Shown here: positions 47,466 through 56,953 of the stretch, in pieces
Numbering within the stretch: position 1 is the first letter of the stretch
Layout of the letters: each line of letters begins with the position of its first letter
Notes under the pieces: model-generated
Database searches by the model: none
What the model saw: the letters and a program-made list of their open reading frames with translations, nothing else
What the model was told of the DNA's origin: nothing
Made by a program: the position numbers and the translations under genes
From: Erysipelotrichaceae bacterium
Lineage (GTDB): Bacteria > Bacillota_I > Bacilli_A > Erysipelotrichales > Erysipelotrichaceae
Length of the DNA: 64,000 bases
Reading direction: 5' to 3'
Assembly: GCA_022772735.1 (NCBI GenBank)
Contig: JALEZD010000018.1
Location: 124,001 to 188,000 of the forward strand

Positions 47466-47939
47466 ATGATTAATTTAATTGCTGCAGTTGGGGAAAAATA
47501 TGAATTAGGTAAAGATAATAAGTTAATATGGGATTTACCTAATGATTTAAAATTTTTTAAAGAAACAACTTTAAATAAAGTAATTGTTATGGGAAGAAAA
47601 ACTTTTGAGTCAATTGGGCGTCCATTGCCAAAAAGAACAAATGTAGTTATAACAAATAATACTGAATTTAATTATGATAATGTAATTGTTTATAATAATT
47701 TGGATAATTTGTTGAATGATTTTAAAGATGAAGAAATATTTATAATTGGTGGTTCATCTATTTATAATCAGTTTATTAATGTAGCTGATAAAATTTATCT
47801 TACTGAAATTGAGAGTAGTTGTAGTGATGCTGATTCGTTTTTTCCAACTTTTGATAAAACAAAATACAACAGAGAAGTATTAAAAACAAACGAAGATAAT
47901 GGAATAAAATATACTCATGTTTTATATATTAAAAAATGA
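47466..47939 (+). CDS. folA: Dihydrofolate reductase
   Basis: A 157-residue DHFR. LIAAVGEKYELGKDNKLIWDLPNDLKFFK has the catalytic Asp and substrate loop; VMGRKTFESIGRPLPKRTNVV and IIGGSSIYNQF bind NADPH. It regenerates tetrahydrofolate used by ThyA. The start at 47466 (MINLIAA) has GAGG at a good distance; an ATG at 47445 lies within thyA and is less likely. Confidence 0.95.
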   Translation: MINLIAAVGEKYELGKDNKLIWDLPNDLKFFKETTLNKVIVMGRKTFESIGRPLPKRTNVVITNNTEFNYDNVIVYNNLDNLLNDFKDEEIFIIGGSSIYNQFINVADKIYLTEIESSCSDADSFFPTFDKTKYNREVLKTNEDNGIKYTHVLYIKK

Positions 47940-47967
47940 TAATCTTTAATTAGGGATTATCATTTTT
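47933..47967 (+). terminator. Terminator of thyA-folA
   Basis: AAAATGATAATC (47933-47944) with GATTATCATTTT (47955-47966), then Ts; it overlaps the folA stop. Confidence 0.8.
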
Positions 47968-48044
47968 AATATACATAAATTGTTTTGAATACAGACAGCG
48001 AATGGATTTTCAAATGAAATTAAAAATTAAATTCTGTTTTTTAA

Positions 48045-48715
48045 TTAACGCTTTCTGTATTTTTCAATAGGATTCCCTTGTAAATCTTTCCATTCTTTCC
48101 ATCCATTATTATTCTTTCCAATAACTATCCAACCAGCACTTGATGGATTCATACATACAATATCTTCTTGTAAGATATTATCTTTTTTTTAGCATTTCTT
48201 CTAATAGATGGTATATAGCCTTTGTAAGTATTGCCGCAAATACTTCCTTTTAACACTGTAAATAATCCATCTTTAACGATTGCTTTCCCGTTCAATTTTC
48301 CGAAACCTTTTATGTTACGATTTAATACATATTCTCCATCTGGAACAAATCCCACCTCAGTTTTAAGTTTTATTTCTTCCGTGGATTCTTTGAATACTTC
48401 TTTTTTACTTTTATCTTTAGGATAAATTTGTTTACCATCTAAAGAAGATAATAAGGATTTTGCCACCTCTATATCTAACGCAAACAGTTCAGTACCGACA
48501 ATTCTACTTTTACTGAAAATGTCATGAATAAATTTTTCTTTCTCATCATATCCATCTACTTCTATAGCAAACTCTCTTTTTAAACCTGTGATATTTGCAT
48601 ACCCATTGCTTTCCAAAAACCTCATTCTATTTTCAAATTGGTCATTTCCGGTCTTACCAATCTTGATAAGACCAGAAACAACTGTAGTCATTATATAGAT
48701 TATTCCTTTTGCCAT
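48045..48715 (-). pseudogene. GIY-YIG nuclease with a DUF4357 C-terminus, split by a frameshift
   Basis: The 5' part (48149-48715) encodes a GIY-YIG/T5orf172-type nuclease: GIIYIMTTVVSGLIKIGKTG, then a downstream basic segment and a linker. A run of eight A (plus-strand T at 48183-48190) shifts the frame. Reading on in the other frame restores the C-terminal DUF4357 domain (ILQEDIVCMNPSSAGW, then NNNGWKEWKDLQG) to the stop at 48045. It is a recent break, or a sequencing error, in an otherwise whole gene. GIY-YIG-DUF4357 proteins are typical accessory genes. It has a GGAG site at the start. Confidence 0.75.
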
Positions 48716-48837
48716 ATATTTCTCCTATAAGTTAATATTATCCATTTATAAATTCATTAACATGTAAAACCAAATATCCCAAGTGATAGTTATGAACCAT
48801 CTTAATATTTTTATTTATAATTGTTTTATTATATATT

Positions 48838-48864
48838 TTACTCCCACTCAATAGTTACAATATC
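48838..48864 (-). repeat. Relic of the guaA 3' end (att site of the island)
   Basis: Minus-strand codons read YDIVTIEWE then TAA, matching the last guaA codons PSTIEWE at 58113-58130. The exact shared core ACTCCCACTC lies at 48840-48849 and 58115-58124, 9275 bases apart. This is the far junction of an island inserted in guaA. Confidence 0.8.
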
Positions 48865-48949
48865 ATATTTGTTTCTTTAATTCTATATTAGTGTCTTTTC
48901 AGTTTCTATTTTTGGCTGTTTTTATATCTGTTTTTTATGGTTTTAGAGT

Positions 48950-48982
48950 TTTTTAGTATCAAAACAGTATCAATAGTGATAC
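48950..48982. repeat. AGTATCA direct and inverted repeats at one island end
   Basis: TTTAGTATCAAAACAGTATC then ...TGATACT: two direct AGTATCA copies and one inverted copy. A near copy, AGTATCAAAATAGTATC, lies inside the other end at about 58017-58033. Suggests arm-type binding sites of a tyrosine integrase. Confidence 0.45.
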
Positions 48983-49132
48983 TACTACATGGATAAGATA
49001 ACACTAATAAAAAGTATTGAATCTAATACAGATAATTATAGAAGTAATCCGTCTGGCAAAGCATTCTACACCGAGTGTAAATCGCAAATCACGCTATACG
49101 AAGTTGCAGTTTCGATGCCTGAAAGACTGAGC

Positions 49133-49167
49133 GAAAAAAAAGAATACCCTTATGCAAGAGTATTCTT
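49133..49167 (-). terminator. Terminator of the type III R-M operon
   Basis: AAGAATACCCTT (49140-49151) pairs with AAGAGTATTCTT (49156-49167) with one mismatch, followed on the minus strand by eight Ts. It lies about 80 bases after the last gene's stop. Confidence 0.75.
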
Positions 49168-49243
49168 CATCAAAATCCGAAATGACCGAACTGTATCAAA
49201 TCAAGAAAACTACGAGAAATATATGGGGAAGGAGATGGAGAGA

Positions 49244-50626
49244 TTATTCTCTATCTCTTGCCTTATCTAAATCATCTGAATATTTAAATGTATCATCTTC
49301 ATTTTCATTTTCTAATTGTGAAGCAAACTCTAAGTTGCCACTATTTAGAAGATTGTGAGTAAACTGCTTTATTTCATAATTTGGAATTGAACTAAGATAG
49401 TATCTTAACCCTAAATTCAAATTCTCTGTATTTTTCAATATTGTCATTGAAATGTTAGATGACATGTTAGCTAAAGATGCTTGCAATCCCTTGAAGGCTT
49501 CTAAACGAGATGAGACTACACTTCTTTGTAATGTAGCAATGCTTTCATTAATCGCTTTTACATTCGAAGAAGCAATATCAGCATATGACTTTTTTAACAT
49601 TACATTGAAATTCTTTGTAATTTCAGATAATCCAGTATTACTTATCGTCTCGGCAAGTTTCTGAGACATTTTTTGAATTTCACTCAGTGCCGGAGAAAGA
49701 GATTCAACAACAGCCTTGCTAATTATCCTCGTAGATTGCATTGTTTCACTAAGAGAATATAGAACATCCGCAACATTTACGTCAGGTGAATATTTTTGCC
49801 ACTCAGCATTGTAAATACCCTCATCTAATTTTTTAATGCTACTTCTAAGTAATTTCTTGTATTCAGCAAACTCAAAATCTGATATTTCTTTGTTGTGCAT
49901 TATATCGTTTCTGATTTCTCTAAGCCTATTGATTTCATCTTCAGTAAAATCTATATCAAACCCCTTAAATAGCTTATCCCATAAAGACAGTTTTTCACCT
50001 CTTTTCAATATATCTATAATTTCTGCGTTAGACTCAATACCACCTTCCAGTATGTTTACTGCTTCTTTAATTACAGCATCAGGATCTTTGTCACTCCGTT
50101 TGCTAAACAAATAACGAGTGTAATCTTGAAAAGTAAAGCAATCCAAAGCCATTTCAATATGGCGATTCTTGTTCTTTTCATTTCTACTAACTTCCGTTTG
50201 AATTTCATTCGTTAATGTTTCTTTAACCCACTCCTTTCCATAGGTATCTAAAACATTGAGGTATATAAATTGCCTTAGTTTTCTTTCAAAAACAGACATA
50301 AATCTGGATAACTTATTGCAATAGTATTCTGAAGCTCCATCATAAGTAAATATGATATGATAGTCGCTTCTATGTTTTCCCTTTGCTAATGCATTCTTTA
50401 AAGACGTTATATTATCAGCTTCCTTTTTTGTGCTTTTACCTTCTAATGTAGAAACTTTTAGTCTTATGCTTTTTTGTGCTTCTGATTTTTGGATAATATA
50501 GTTAAATACCAAATCATCCAAGCATAAGCTCTTTTGCCCAAACGACATTAAATTCTGAAAAGTTCGCTTAAATAAATCAATATCATTATTTTCTTCTTTA
50601 TGAATGAACATAACATCAAGAAGCAT
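49244..50626 (-). CDS. HEPN-motif protein, third gene of the type III R-M operon
   Basis: A 460-residue protein without signal peptide. The N-terminal 100 residues are beta-rich, 100-260 are helical, and REIRNDIMHNK carries an RNxxxH HEPN motif (Arg239 to His244), as in Swt1-like and other HEPN ribonucleases. The C-terminal 200 residues are long helices rich in Ser and Asn, coiled-coil-like. It starts 29 bases after res with a GGTGG site and shares its terminator, so it is expressed with the R-M genes. HEPN RNases are common effectors or toxins; a role as back-up suicide effector or sensor is inferred, not shown. Confidence 0.65.
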   Translation of the reverse strand: MLLDVMFIHKEENNDIDLFKRTFQNLMSFGQKSLCLDDLVFNYIIQKSEAQKSIRLKVSTLEGKSTKKEADNITSLKNALAKGKHRSDYHIIFTYDGASEYYCNKLSRFMSVFERKLRQFIYLNVLDTYGKEWVKETLTNEIQTEVSRNEKNKNRHIEMALDCFTFQDYTRYLFSKRSDKDPDAVIKEAVNILEGGIESNAEIIDILKRGEKLSLWDKLFKGFDIDFTEDEINRLREIRNDIMHNKEISDFEFAEYKKLLRSSIKKLDEGIYNAEWQKYSPDVNVADVLYSLSETMQSTRIISKAVVESLSPALSEIQKMSQKLAETISNTGLSEITKNFNVMLKKSYADIASSNVKAINESIATLQRSVVSSRLEAFKGLQASLANMSSNISMTILKNTENLNLGLRYYLSSIPNYEIKQFTHNLLNSGNLEFASQLENENEDDTFKYSDDLDKARDRE

Positions 50627-50655
50627 TTTTTCACCACCTTCGCATATTTACTAAA

Positions 50656-53265
50656 TCAAAGCGTTTCTATCCACCTGTCTATAGCATCATTGAAGTCTGT
50701 TATCCTATTATCTTTATTAAAAAACGGGAATCCAATTATTTTATAATCATCCGCAAATAACCCTGTAACAGAATGATCTTTTTCAATCTGCATCGAAAAT
50801 GTTTCTTTCCAGGCATCATTATCCAAGAGTTGATTGCCTTTAGGTTCAACATATCCCTGATAAGTGAGACTGCCTTCGCTTCTTTGCTTTCTTACAAACA
50901 GCAAAAAGTCAGGTTCAAATCGCTCTCCAGCTTCAAAAGAATATATAGCCAATTCAGGAATTCTTTCATTCCTAACAACATAGTATTCTAAATTCTTTTC
51001 CTTCAGCTTTGGCTCTATATTGGTTTTGAAATACTTTACAAAAAGCTTTTCTTCGCTCGTTCCGTAGTTGTCATTAAATACATACCAACTCTCATTCGTT
51101 AAGTCTAATCTGTATTCTTCATTTGAACAGTTGTTTTGAGAATTTCCTTTTCCACCGTTTCCTTCAATTGACCCTAAGCTGATTTTCTTGTCTTTCAAAA
51201 TCACTTTAAGCTGCTTAGGTTCAAATTCTTTAGACCCTACATATTCAGGCTTGATAGCCATAACATGCGATGCAACTTTTACTAAGGCGTGCTTCACAGC
51301 TGAAAATAAAATCTTTCCATTAACCTCATCTTGAGAATAAGTTATTTCCACATTAGAGTTTCCGAGAAACTCATCTGAAGTTAAAAACTCCCTCATTGAT
51401 TTTAGAGATGGATATTTCTCTTTAAGTATGTCAAAACGAAGCTCCTCAAAGCATTCTATAGCCCCAAGCAAGATATTATAATCTATATCCTTTAATTTAA
51501 TGCTCTTCAGATTTGTTTTAATGCTACTTGTATTTGCAGTGTCATCGCCTATAAGATTTACAATATTACCTTTGCCGGAAAGAGCTGTGTAGTAATATGT
51601 TTTCGTTCTCATACTCGGTTCAAGAGAATGCACTTCATCTCGTCCTTTAAGCAATCTTTTATTAGAAAATACATAACTTTTCTTATAGAAATCACTGTCT
51701 TTAAACTCATCTTTAAGCCGATATTCCAAAATGATTGGATCAGGTGCCTGCAATCCTGTTTCTATAAGGGCATTCTTCAATTCTGATATATATCTTGAGT
51801 CGTTTTTACTGTGAAAATACATTGTTTCCAAAATACGATTAGGATTCGATATATCGCCATCAAATTTTCTTTTAAATTTAAGTTCCTCATCATCTACAAC
51901 GAATGGGCAATATCTCGCACCTCTTCCAATAAGTTGTGCCTCTTTGATTGTGTAGTTTCCTATCTTTCCACCTGATTTACTTTGTCTTGTATCATACAGA
52001 CGGACTATATCAAAGAGGTTGAGTACATCCCATCCTTCGTTTAACATATCTACCGCAAAGATAAGTCTAATCGGATTATCAAGATCTTCCAGAGAATTGA
52101 CTAACAACTGATTTTCCTTGTTATTATCCGAAGAGCCATTCATTATTATCGAAGTATTTTCAGTAAATGCGGTCTTAATTGACTGCTCCAAAAGTTCCAA
52201 AGTATCGTCCTTTTCTTTGAAATAATTTATCGCTTCCGTCAATTTTTCAATTCCAACTAATTCTAAGTTCTGAATTTCGTAACTTGTCAACTCCTTTACT
52301 TTCTTAAAAAATTCATCATAGAAACTTTTTGACTCATCTATTTTTTGTGATTTAAGCATAACCACAGGTTTAATATTGAGTTTTAAGTCCGCAAACAAAA
52401 ACCTCCTGTACTCACTCATTACGAGAGCCATAAGTGTTCTTACCCATAAATCAGTATCTGTTGCGAAGTTCTGGAAGTCTTTTGTATATCCGCTTTCCCT
52501 AAAAGAAATAAGCGGATAGTTAAAGATGATTTTATCCTTATATTTCTGTAACACATTTGCATCTTTTAAATCGCAAGTAGCTGTGAATTCAAGCATAATG
52601 CTATCCCTATTTCGTGATAAAGCATTAGTAACAGAATATTCCCAGCTTTTGACAGCTTCTTCTTCGTCTTTAGTAGGTTTCTTAGTTAGTGAATTGATAT
52701 GATGGCTTTCATCAGAAATAAAAACCACTTTATTATTTTCAAAATCATCATAGGTCAGTGAATTTTCTTTCGCTTCAAATAAATCCATATGAAGTTTTTG
52801 CGTAGTAGTAAACAATATTTCGATGTCATCATCTAAAACATTACCACTAAAGTTTTCTACCCTTTTTATCTTGACCTTTTTCCCTAAGTACTCTACAACA
52901 TCATTGAATAGATACTTATTTGAAAGCGGATTAATAAAATTATCAATCGTTTTTTCAAGAACATTGGTCTGATTTACGAAAAATAAAAACTTTCTATACC
53001 CCTTTGTATATAAGTACAATATCAGACCTGCCATAATGACAGTTTTACCGCTACCTGTCGCCATATGAAAAAGAGTATGGACTTGCTTATTTTTTCTTAA
53101 TCCATCATTGTCAAAATATAAGGCAAAATTTGTAAAAGCATCAATTTGATACTCCCTTAGAGAAATTCTCTTTGAGAGTCCACTTTTAATAATTTCAGGG
53201 AAATCAATGCTCATACCAAATTCTTTTGCGACATCTAATTTTTCGTATAAAAACTGTTCCGCCAT
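50656..53265 (-). CDS. res: Type III restriction endonuclease subunit Res
   Basis: An 869-residue helicase-nuclease. Superfamily 2 motifs: Walker A HMATGSGKTVIMA near 70, FISDESHHINS (motif II, DESH), and later VDMLNEGWDVLNLFDIVRLYD with IGRGARYCP. The C-terminal nuclease has the PD...ExK pattern: FEPDFLLFV near 784 and YVEPKG near 803. The ATG at 53265 is chosen, with GGAGGT five bases upstream and two bases after the mod stop; the upstream ATG at 53313 falls within mod. It cuts DNA lacking the modification placed by Mod. Confidence 0.93.
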   Translation of the reverse strand: MAEQFLYEKLDVAKEFGMSIDFPEIIKSGLSKRISLREYQIDAFTNFALYFDNDGLRKNKQVHTLFHMATGSGKTVIMAGLILYLYTKGYRKFLFFVNQTNVLEKTIDNFINPLSNKYLFNDVVEYLGKKVKIKRVENFSGNVLDDDIEILFTTTQKLHMDLFEAKENSLTYDDFENNKVVFISDESHHINSLTKKPTKDEEEAVKSWEYSVTNALSRNRDSIMLEFTATCDLKDANVLQKYKDKIIFNYPLISFRESGYTKDFQNFATDTDLWVRTLMALVMSEYRRFLFADLKLNIKPVVMLKSQKIDESKSFYDEFFKKVKELTSYEIQNLELVGIEKLTEAINYFKEKDDTLELLEQSIKTAFTENTSIIMNGSSDNNKENQLLVNSLEDLDNPIRLIFAVDMLNEGWDVLNLFDIVRLYDTRQSKSGGKIGNYTIKEAQLIGRGARYCPFVVDDEELKFKRKFDGDISNPNRILETMYFHSKNDSRYISELKNALIETGLQAPDPIILEYRLKDEFKDSDFYKKSYVFSNKRLLKGRDEVHSLEPSMRTKTYYYTALSGKGNIVNLIGDDTANTSSIKTNLKSIKLKDIDYNILLGAIECFEELRFDILKEKYPSLKSMREFLTSDEFLGNSNVEITYSQDEVNGKILFSAVKHALVKVASHVMAIKPEYVGSKEFEPKQLKVILKDKKISLGSIEGNGGKGNSQNNCSNEEYRLDLTNESWYVFNDNYGTSEEKLFVKYFKTNIEPKLKEKNLEYYVVRNERIPELAIYSFEAGERFEPDFLLFVRKQRSEGSLTYQGYVEPKGNQLLDNDAWKETFSMQIEKDHSVTGLFADDYKIIGFPFFNKDNRITDFNDAIDRWIETL

Positions 53266-53266
53266 A

Positions 53267-55213
53267 TTAGACCTCCGCATAGAAAGATTTTGTGAACGCC
53301 TTGTCCGACTCACTTATATCATAACTTTCATCGTCCATATCCGAGTAATTTACATATAGCTTGTTCTTATCGACTAAGCTGATAAGAGCTTTTTTCTTTT
53401 CTTGAAGTTCAAGTGAATTAAATTCTTCATCAGCTTTCTTAAGCTCTTCCCTTGTGATATATGGAACAATACGCTCATCAGCATATATTTCATTCTTTAT
53501 TTCAGAGATTGTTTCTTCTGAAGCTGCCTGAATTTTTTCAATAAGCATATTTGCGTTTTCAAGAAGCTCGCAATAGACAAATGAGCCACCACCTTGCCAA
53601 TTAAACGACTCGGAAATCCCTCCCTGTTCTCCATCTATGACATTCTTTAGCCTCTCTGAAGAAATATCTCTTATATAGTTCATTTGCTCTATTCCAATAT
53701 ATCGACGATTCATTTTATGAGCTACCGCACAGGTTGTACCCGATCCTAATTGAAAATCTAATATTAAATCGTCCTTCGAAGAGAAAATATCTAAATAATA
53801 GCTTATATATTCTTCTGGCTTTTTCCCATTCCTAAAAGATACATCTCCTTCATCATTAACTAAATTATATTGTTGCACAAAATCTAAAAAATTTGGATAT
53901 GGTTTTAAGGTAACATCAGATGAAATTGGTTTTCCAGGATAATAGAATCCATTTTTATTGTTACCTTTCGGCAACTCAAAAATTCTATATGGATTGCCAT
54001 CATCTCCCATTTCAGGAACTGTGAAAATTGTTCCTTTTGGATATTTCCCAATCAATGGTTCTAAATATGCCACATAAAATCTTCCACTCGAATTTTTTTC
54101 TCTAATACTGCCTCGAATTGACATTGATTTCAAACCACCTATATGACCAGTGCTTCTGCTAATATCCACCTGCTCAGGATAGTATACAGAAACTGATTTC
54201 CCTCCGAGATTTAATATTTCTTTCGGTTCACCAGACAGCACAAAATCATATTGATAGTCATCATCTGTTTTTTCTATTCTCATTTTAGGCATTTTATAAC
54301 CTGGATTCTTGGAATATACCAATGTATATTCAACAACATCATTAAATTCCTTATCTCCAGTTAAGCTTCTCTCCGGATGTCTAACCAAAGTATTAAAATC
54401 TAATAGATGTTTTCCTTGCGAAAACACTTCATCAGCAAGAATCCTTAAATATGGATATTGATGAAAGCTTATTTGTATCAATATTACACCATTATCAGAT
54501 AGCATTCTTTTTGCTAACTCTAACCTGTTTTTCATAAATAAAAGCCAAGTAGCCTGATTAAATGAATCGTTGTATCCGAAACTATCAGCACCAGTATTAT
54601 ATGGAGGATCAATATAAATACACTTAACTTTACCCTCATACCGTTTCAGCAAACTTGAAAGTGCAATCAAGTTATTTCCTTTGATAATTAGATTGTCATT
54701 CTCATCAAAAGTAATATTTTCTTCGATGCCATCTTTCGTATATCTCTTTGCGTTCGTAAAAACTTTCGGAGCAAGCATTTTACTAATTTCATCGCTTGCT
54801 ATAGTCTCATTGTAGAAAATCTCTTTACGCTTCTGATCTTCCTTGTCCTGACCCCCTTCAAGGATACAATCTTTATATGGAAAGTCTAATACCACATCAT
54901 TAGATTTTGAAATGAATTCTCCATTATGTGTTAATCCGATTTTATTAGTATATTTTGTATAAGAATCTGGTAAAAATTCTTTTGATTCAATAAACCAAGC
55001 AAATTGCTGTTTATCAAAAATTAATGTTTCATTGATATTCTTAAAAAATCTTTCTTTAACAACTTCATCACTTAACAATAGACTTAATAACTTATCATTC
55101 ATCGTCATTACATCACTATAAACTACTGCTTTTAATAGTTTACCGTCCTCAGATATATATTTAGGTTCAGTCTTTAGTAAATCAGCTACCAATTCAAAAA
55201 CATTCTTTTTCAT
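53267..55213 (-). CDS. mod: Type III DNA methyltransferase Mod
   Basis: A 648-residue beta-class adenine methyltransferase. Catalytic DPPYNTGADSFGYND near residue 203 precedes the target-recognition region and the SAM-binding DFQLGSGTTCAVAHKMNRRYIGIEQ segment near 500; FQLGSG replaces the commoner FAGSG. The order DPPY then FxGxG is that of type III Mod proteins. It sets the recognition site for both modification and restriction; the target cannot be read. It follows the HTH gene by 16 bases. Confidence 0.92.
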   Translation of the reverse strand: MKKNVFELVADLLKTEPKYISEDGKLLKAVVYSDVMTMNDKLLSLLLSDEVVKERFFKNINETLIFDKQQFAWFIESKEFLPDSYTKYTNKIGLTHNGEFISKSNDVVLDFPYKDCILEGGQDKEDQKRKEIFYNETIASDEISKMLAPKVFTNAKRYTKDGIEENITFDENDNLIIKGNNLIALSSLLKRYEGKVKCIYIDPPYNTGADSFGYNDSFNQATWLLFMKNRLELAKRMLSDNGVILIQISFHQYPYLRILADEVFSQGKHLLDFNTLVRHPERSLTGDKEFNDVVEYTLVYSKNPGYKMPKMRIEKTDDDYQYDFVLSGEPKEILNLGGKSVSVYYPEQVDISRSTGHIGGLKSMSIRGSIREKNSSGRFYVAYLEPLIGKYPKGTIFTVPEMGDDGNPYRIFELPKGNNKNGFYYPGKPISSDVTLKPYPNFLDFVQQYNLVNDEGDVSFRNGKKPEEYISYYLDIFSSKDDLILDFQLGSGTTCAVAHKMNRRYIGIEQMNYIRDISSERLKNVIDGEQGGISESFNWQGGGSFVYCELLENANMLIEKIQAASEETISEIKNEIYADERIVPYITREELKKADEEFNSLELQEKKKALISLVDKNKLYVNYSDMDDESYDISESDKAFTKSFYAEV

Positions 55214-55229
55214 TACATTATCCTCCTAT

Positions 55230-55424
55230 TTAAAAACTTACAATCTCACCGATTGTAGTATCTAAAACTTTAGTTATTTTATATAAAACTTCCATGCTAA
55301 CAAATTTTCTTTTACCCATTTTTGCAATAGTTGCAGGTGCAAGTTTTGCTTCTCTCATTAAATCTGATTTTTTCATATTTTTATCAATAAGTAGTTTCCA
55401 CAATCCGTTATAATTCGCTCTCAT
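55230..55424 (-). CDS. Xre-family helix-turn-helix regulator of the R-M operon
   Basis: A 64-residue Cro/C1-type protein: LIDKNMKKSDLMREAKLAPATIAKMG (helices 2-3), then VSMEVLYKITKVLDTTIGEIV. It is of the type often found as the first gene of type III R-M operons, where it times expression of the methylase and nuclease. Starts with a GGGAGAT site. Confidence 0.9.
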   Translation of the reverse strand: MRANYNGLWKLLIDKNMKKSDLMREAKLAPATIAKMGKRKFVSMEVLYKITKVLDTTIGEIVSF

Positions 55425-55513
55425 CTAATCTCCCTATTCACAGATATGAATTTTTACTTCTTTATTAATATACCATATTAATTAAAAATTTTCTTGTGCA
55501 ATATTTCCCTAAA

Positions 55514-55540
55514 CAAAAAAAGACAGCCCTAAAGGCTGCC
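55514..55540 (-). terminator. Intrinsic terminator after a coding remnant
   Basis: Minus-strand GGCAGCC/GGCTGTC stem (one G-T wobble) at 55522-55540 followed by seven Ts. Confidence 0.75.
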
Positions 55541-55546
55541 ACAACT

Positions 55547-55773
55547 CTATAACTCAACTTCTTTGTCTTTTTTATTCTCTGTTTTACTATAGTTACTAAT
55601 CTTACTTTTGAACTTAGAAATTGTATCTAGAGTAGATTCTTTTTTATTTTCAATACTATTATCTTTAACCTTAGCTTTTAAAATTTTAGAATAAACTGCT
55701 TTTACATTAAGATACTCTTTCCCTTTATCATATCAACTAAATTTGCCTTGATATTAATCATTTCATTATTCAT
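55547..55773 (-). pseudogene. Remnant of a conjugative-element gene (family unknown)
   Basis: Two frames joined near 55725 encode MNNEMINIKANLVDMIKG then EYLNVKAVYSKILKAKVKDN and a lysine-rich tail to TAG at 55547. The composition is that of a protein C-terminus and a terminator follows, but the family cannot be named. It lies between the ART-like gene and the R-M operon. Confidence 0.4.
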
Positions 55774-55903
55774 CTGAATTTCTTCTCTTTTAAAAAAATA
55801 AAAGCGACTAGAAATCATCTAATCAACTAAGTCAAGTATATTAAGTTGTTTGGTTGGACTTCGTATCCTTATCATTTTTTCTTCTTTCTTCTAAAAATAT
55901 GTA

Positions 55904-55942
55904 CAAAAAAAGACAGTAGATTTTTTTACTTCTACTGTCTTT
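55904..55942 (-). terminator. Terminator of the ART-like gene
   Basis: AAAGACAGTAGA (55909-55920) with TCTACTGTCTTT (55931-55942), then T-rich on the minus strand, just past the stop at 55951. Confidence 0.8.
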
Positions 55943-55950
55943 ATAAGCAA

Positions 55951-56943
55951 TCATTCATTTATAGTTCCTATTACATATTCTTTTCCATTTTTTACTATCT
56001 TTCTAGTATTGGCATCAACTTCAACATACATTGAGTAGCCTAGTTTTTTATAATTATCATCAAATTCAGATTGATTTATGGGTATTCCAAACTTAATTAT
56101 TAATTCTGCAAGTTTTTCAACATTTATATTGGATGATAATAATTTTAGGAAATGATTATTTAATATGAAATTACTATCACTTTCTCCAATTTCAAATATA
56201 CCAATCAAAAATTGAGGAAATATTGCATCTTTAATCATAATCTCAGTATGAATATTATCATACCAATTTATATCAATATCTGCTAAAAATTTATTTAATT
56301 TCGAAGTTTCAAAATAGTCTAAAATATTCTCACTACCTAGAAAGCAAACATAAACATATCTTTTTTCACTTTTCATTTTGCTATGTCTATCGTTTGCGAA
56401 ATCAATTGCCGTTTTTAAACTTTGTGTTGTTGATACATACGGACTATCAAGTTTATATCCTGTTTTAGCACCAATATTATGCAACCAGGATAAAATCATG
56501 TAATAGATTTTTCTTTTACTTATATTATTATTTTTTCTATATTTTTCTATGGATTCTATTATATCATCTGGTATTCTATCGCCTATTCTCTCATTGCTAT
56601 TTTTATATAAAAAATTTTTAAGAATATCTTTAACGTTTTCATAATTATTTTCATTATCCGATAATTCATGATTATTATCATAATTAAAATATCCTTTTCT
56701 TTCTCTATGAAAATATGTCTCATTTCTAAAATGGTGCCCTTTTTCACCCACCACAAATATATAACGCCAAAAATCGTTAGTAATATTTTCATAGGAAAAT
56801 CCTCTATAAACTATTTTTCTCTTTTTATTTAGCAACTCTATAACATTTATTAATTTATTTATTTGTTCAGATTCTAATATTTGTTTTCTATTTTCATAAA
56901 AATATATCTTGGAATTTTTAAGCAAGTCAATAATATTGTTCAT
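55951..56943 (-). CDS. Candidate ADP-ribosyltransferase-fold protein
   Basis: A 330-residue cytosolic protein, not recognised by name. It shows an R-S-E-like layout: IVYRGFSYEN (Arg near 47), then SPYVSTTQSLKTAIDFAN (STT motif near 175, as in the STS box), then HTEIMIKDAIFPQFLIGIFEI (Glu near 233, where the catalytic Glu strand would be). No signal peptide or antitoxin-like partner is visible. It directly follows the decayed TraG gene in the guaA island. Toxin or defence effectors with this fold are common in such places; the call is motif-based and uncertain. Confidence 0.5.
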   Translation of the reverse strand: MNNIIDLLKNSKIYFYENRKQILESEQINKLINVIELLNKKRKIVYRGFSYENITNDFWRYIFVVGEKGHHFRNETYFHRERKGYFNYDNNHELSDNENNYENVKDILKNFLYKNSNERIGDRIPDDIIESIEKYRKNNNISKRKIYYMILSWLHNIGAKTGYKLDSPYVSTTQSLKTAIDFANDRHSKMKSEKRYVYVCFLGSENILDYFETSKLNKFLADIDINWYDNIHTEIMIKDAIFPQFLIGIFEIGESDSNFILNNHFLKLLSSNINVEKLAELIIKFGIPINQSEFDDNYKKLGYSMYVEVDANTRKIVKNGKEYVIGTINE

Positions 56944-56953
56944 AATCAGTTTC

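Larger units (their letters stand above)
48865..49243. other. Subterminal region of the guaA island, no convincing gene
   Basis: Contains two AGTATCA direct repeats and an inverted TGATACT near 48951-48982, and a terminator. A plus-strand open frame of 93 codons (48989-49270) has no ribosome binding site and runs through the terminator. Confidence 0.6.
55425..55950. other. Intergenic stretch between the R-M operon and the ART-like gene
   Basis: Holds a short coding remnant, two terminators and AT-rich sequence that probably includes the promoter of the R-M operon; no intact gene is visible. Confidence 0.6.

Noticed and set aside
48989-49270. 93-codon plus-strand open frame in the guaA island end
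   Set aside because: No ribosome binding site, no family resemblance, and it runs through the terminator of the R-M operon into its last gene.
53266-53313. Longer start for res inside mod
   Set aside because: The ATG at 53265 has an ideal GGAGGT and follows the mod stop by two bases; the upstream extension has no family support.
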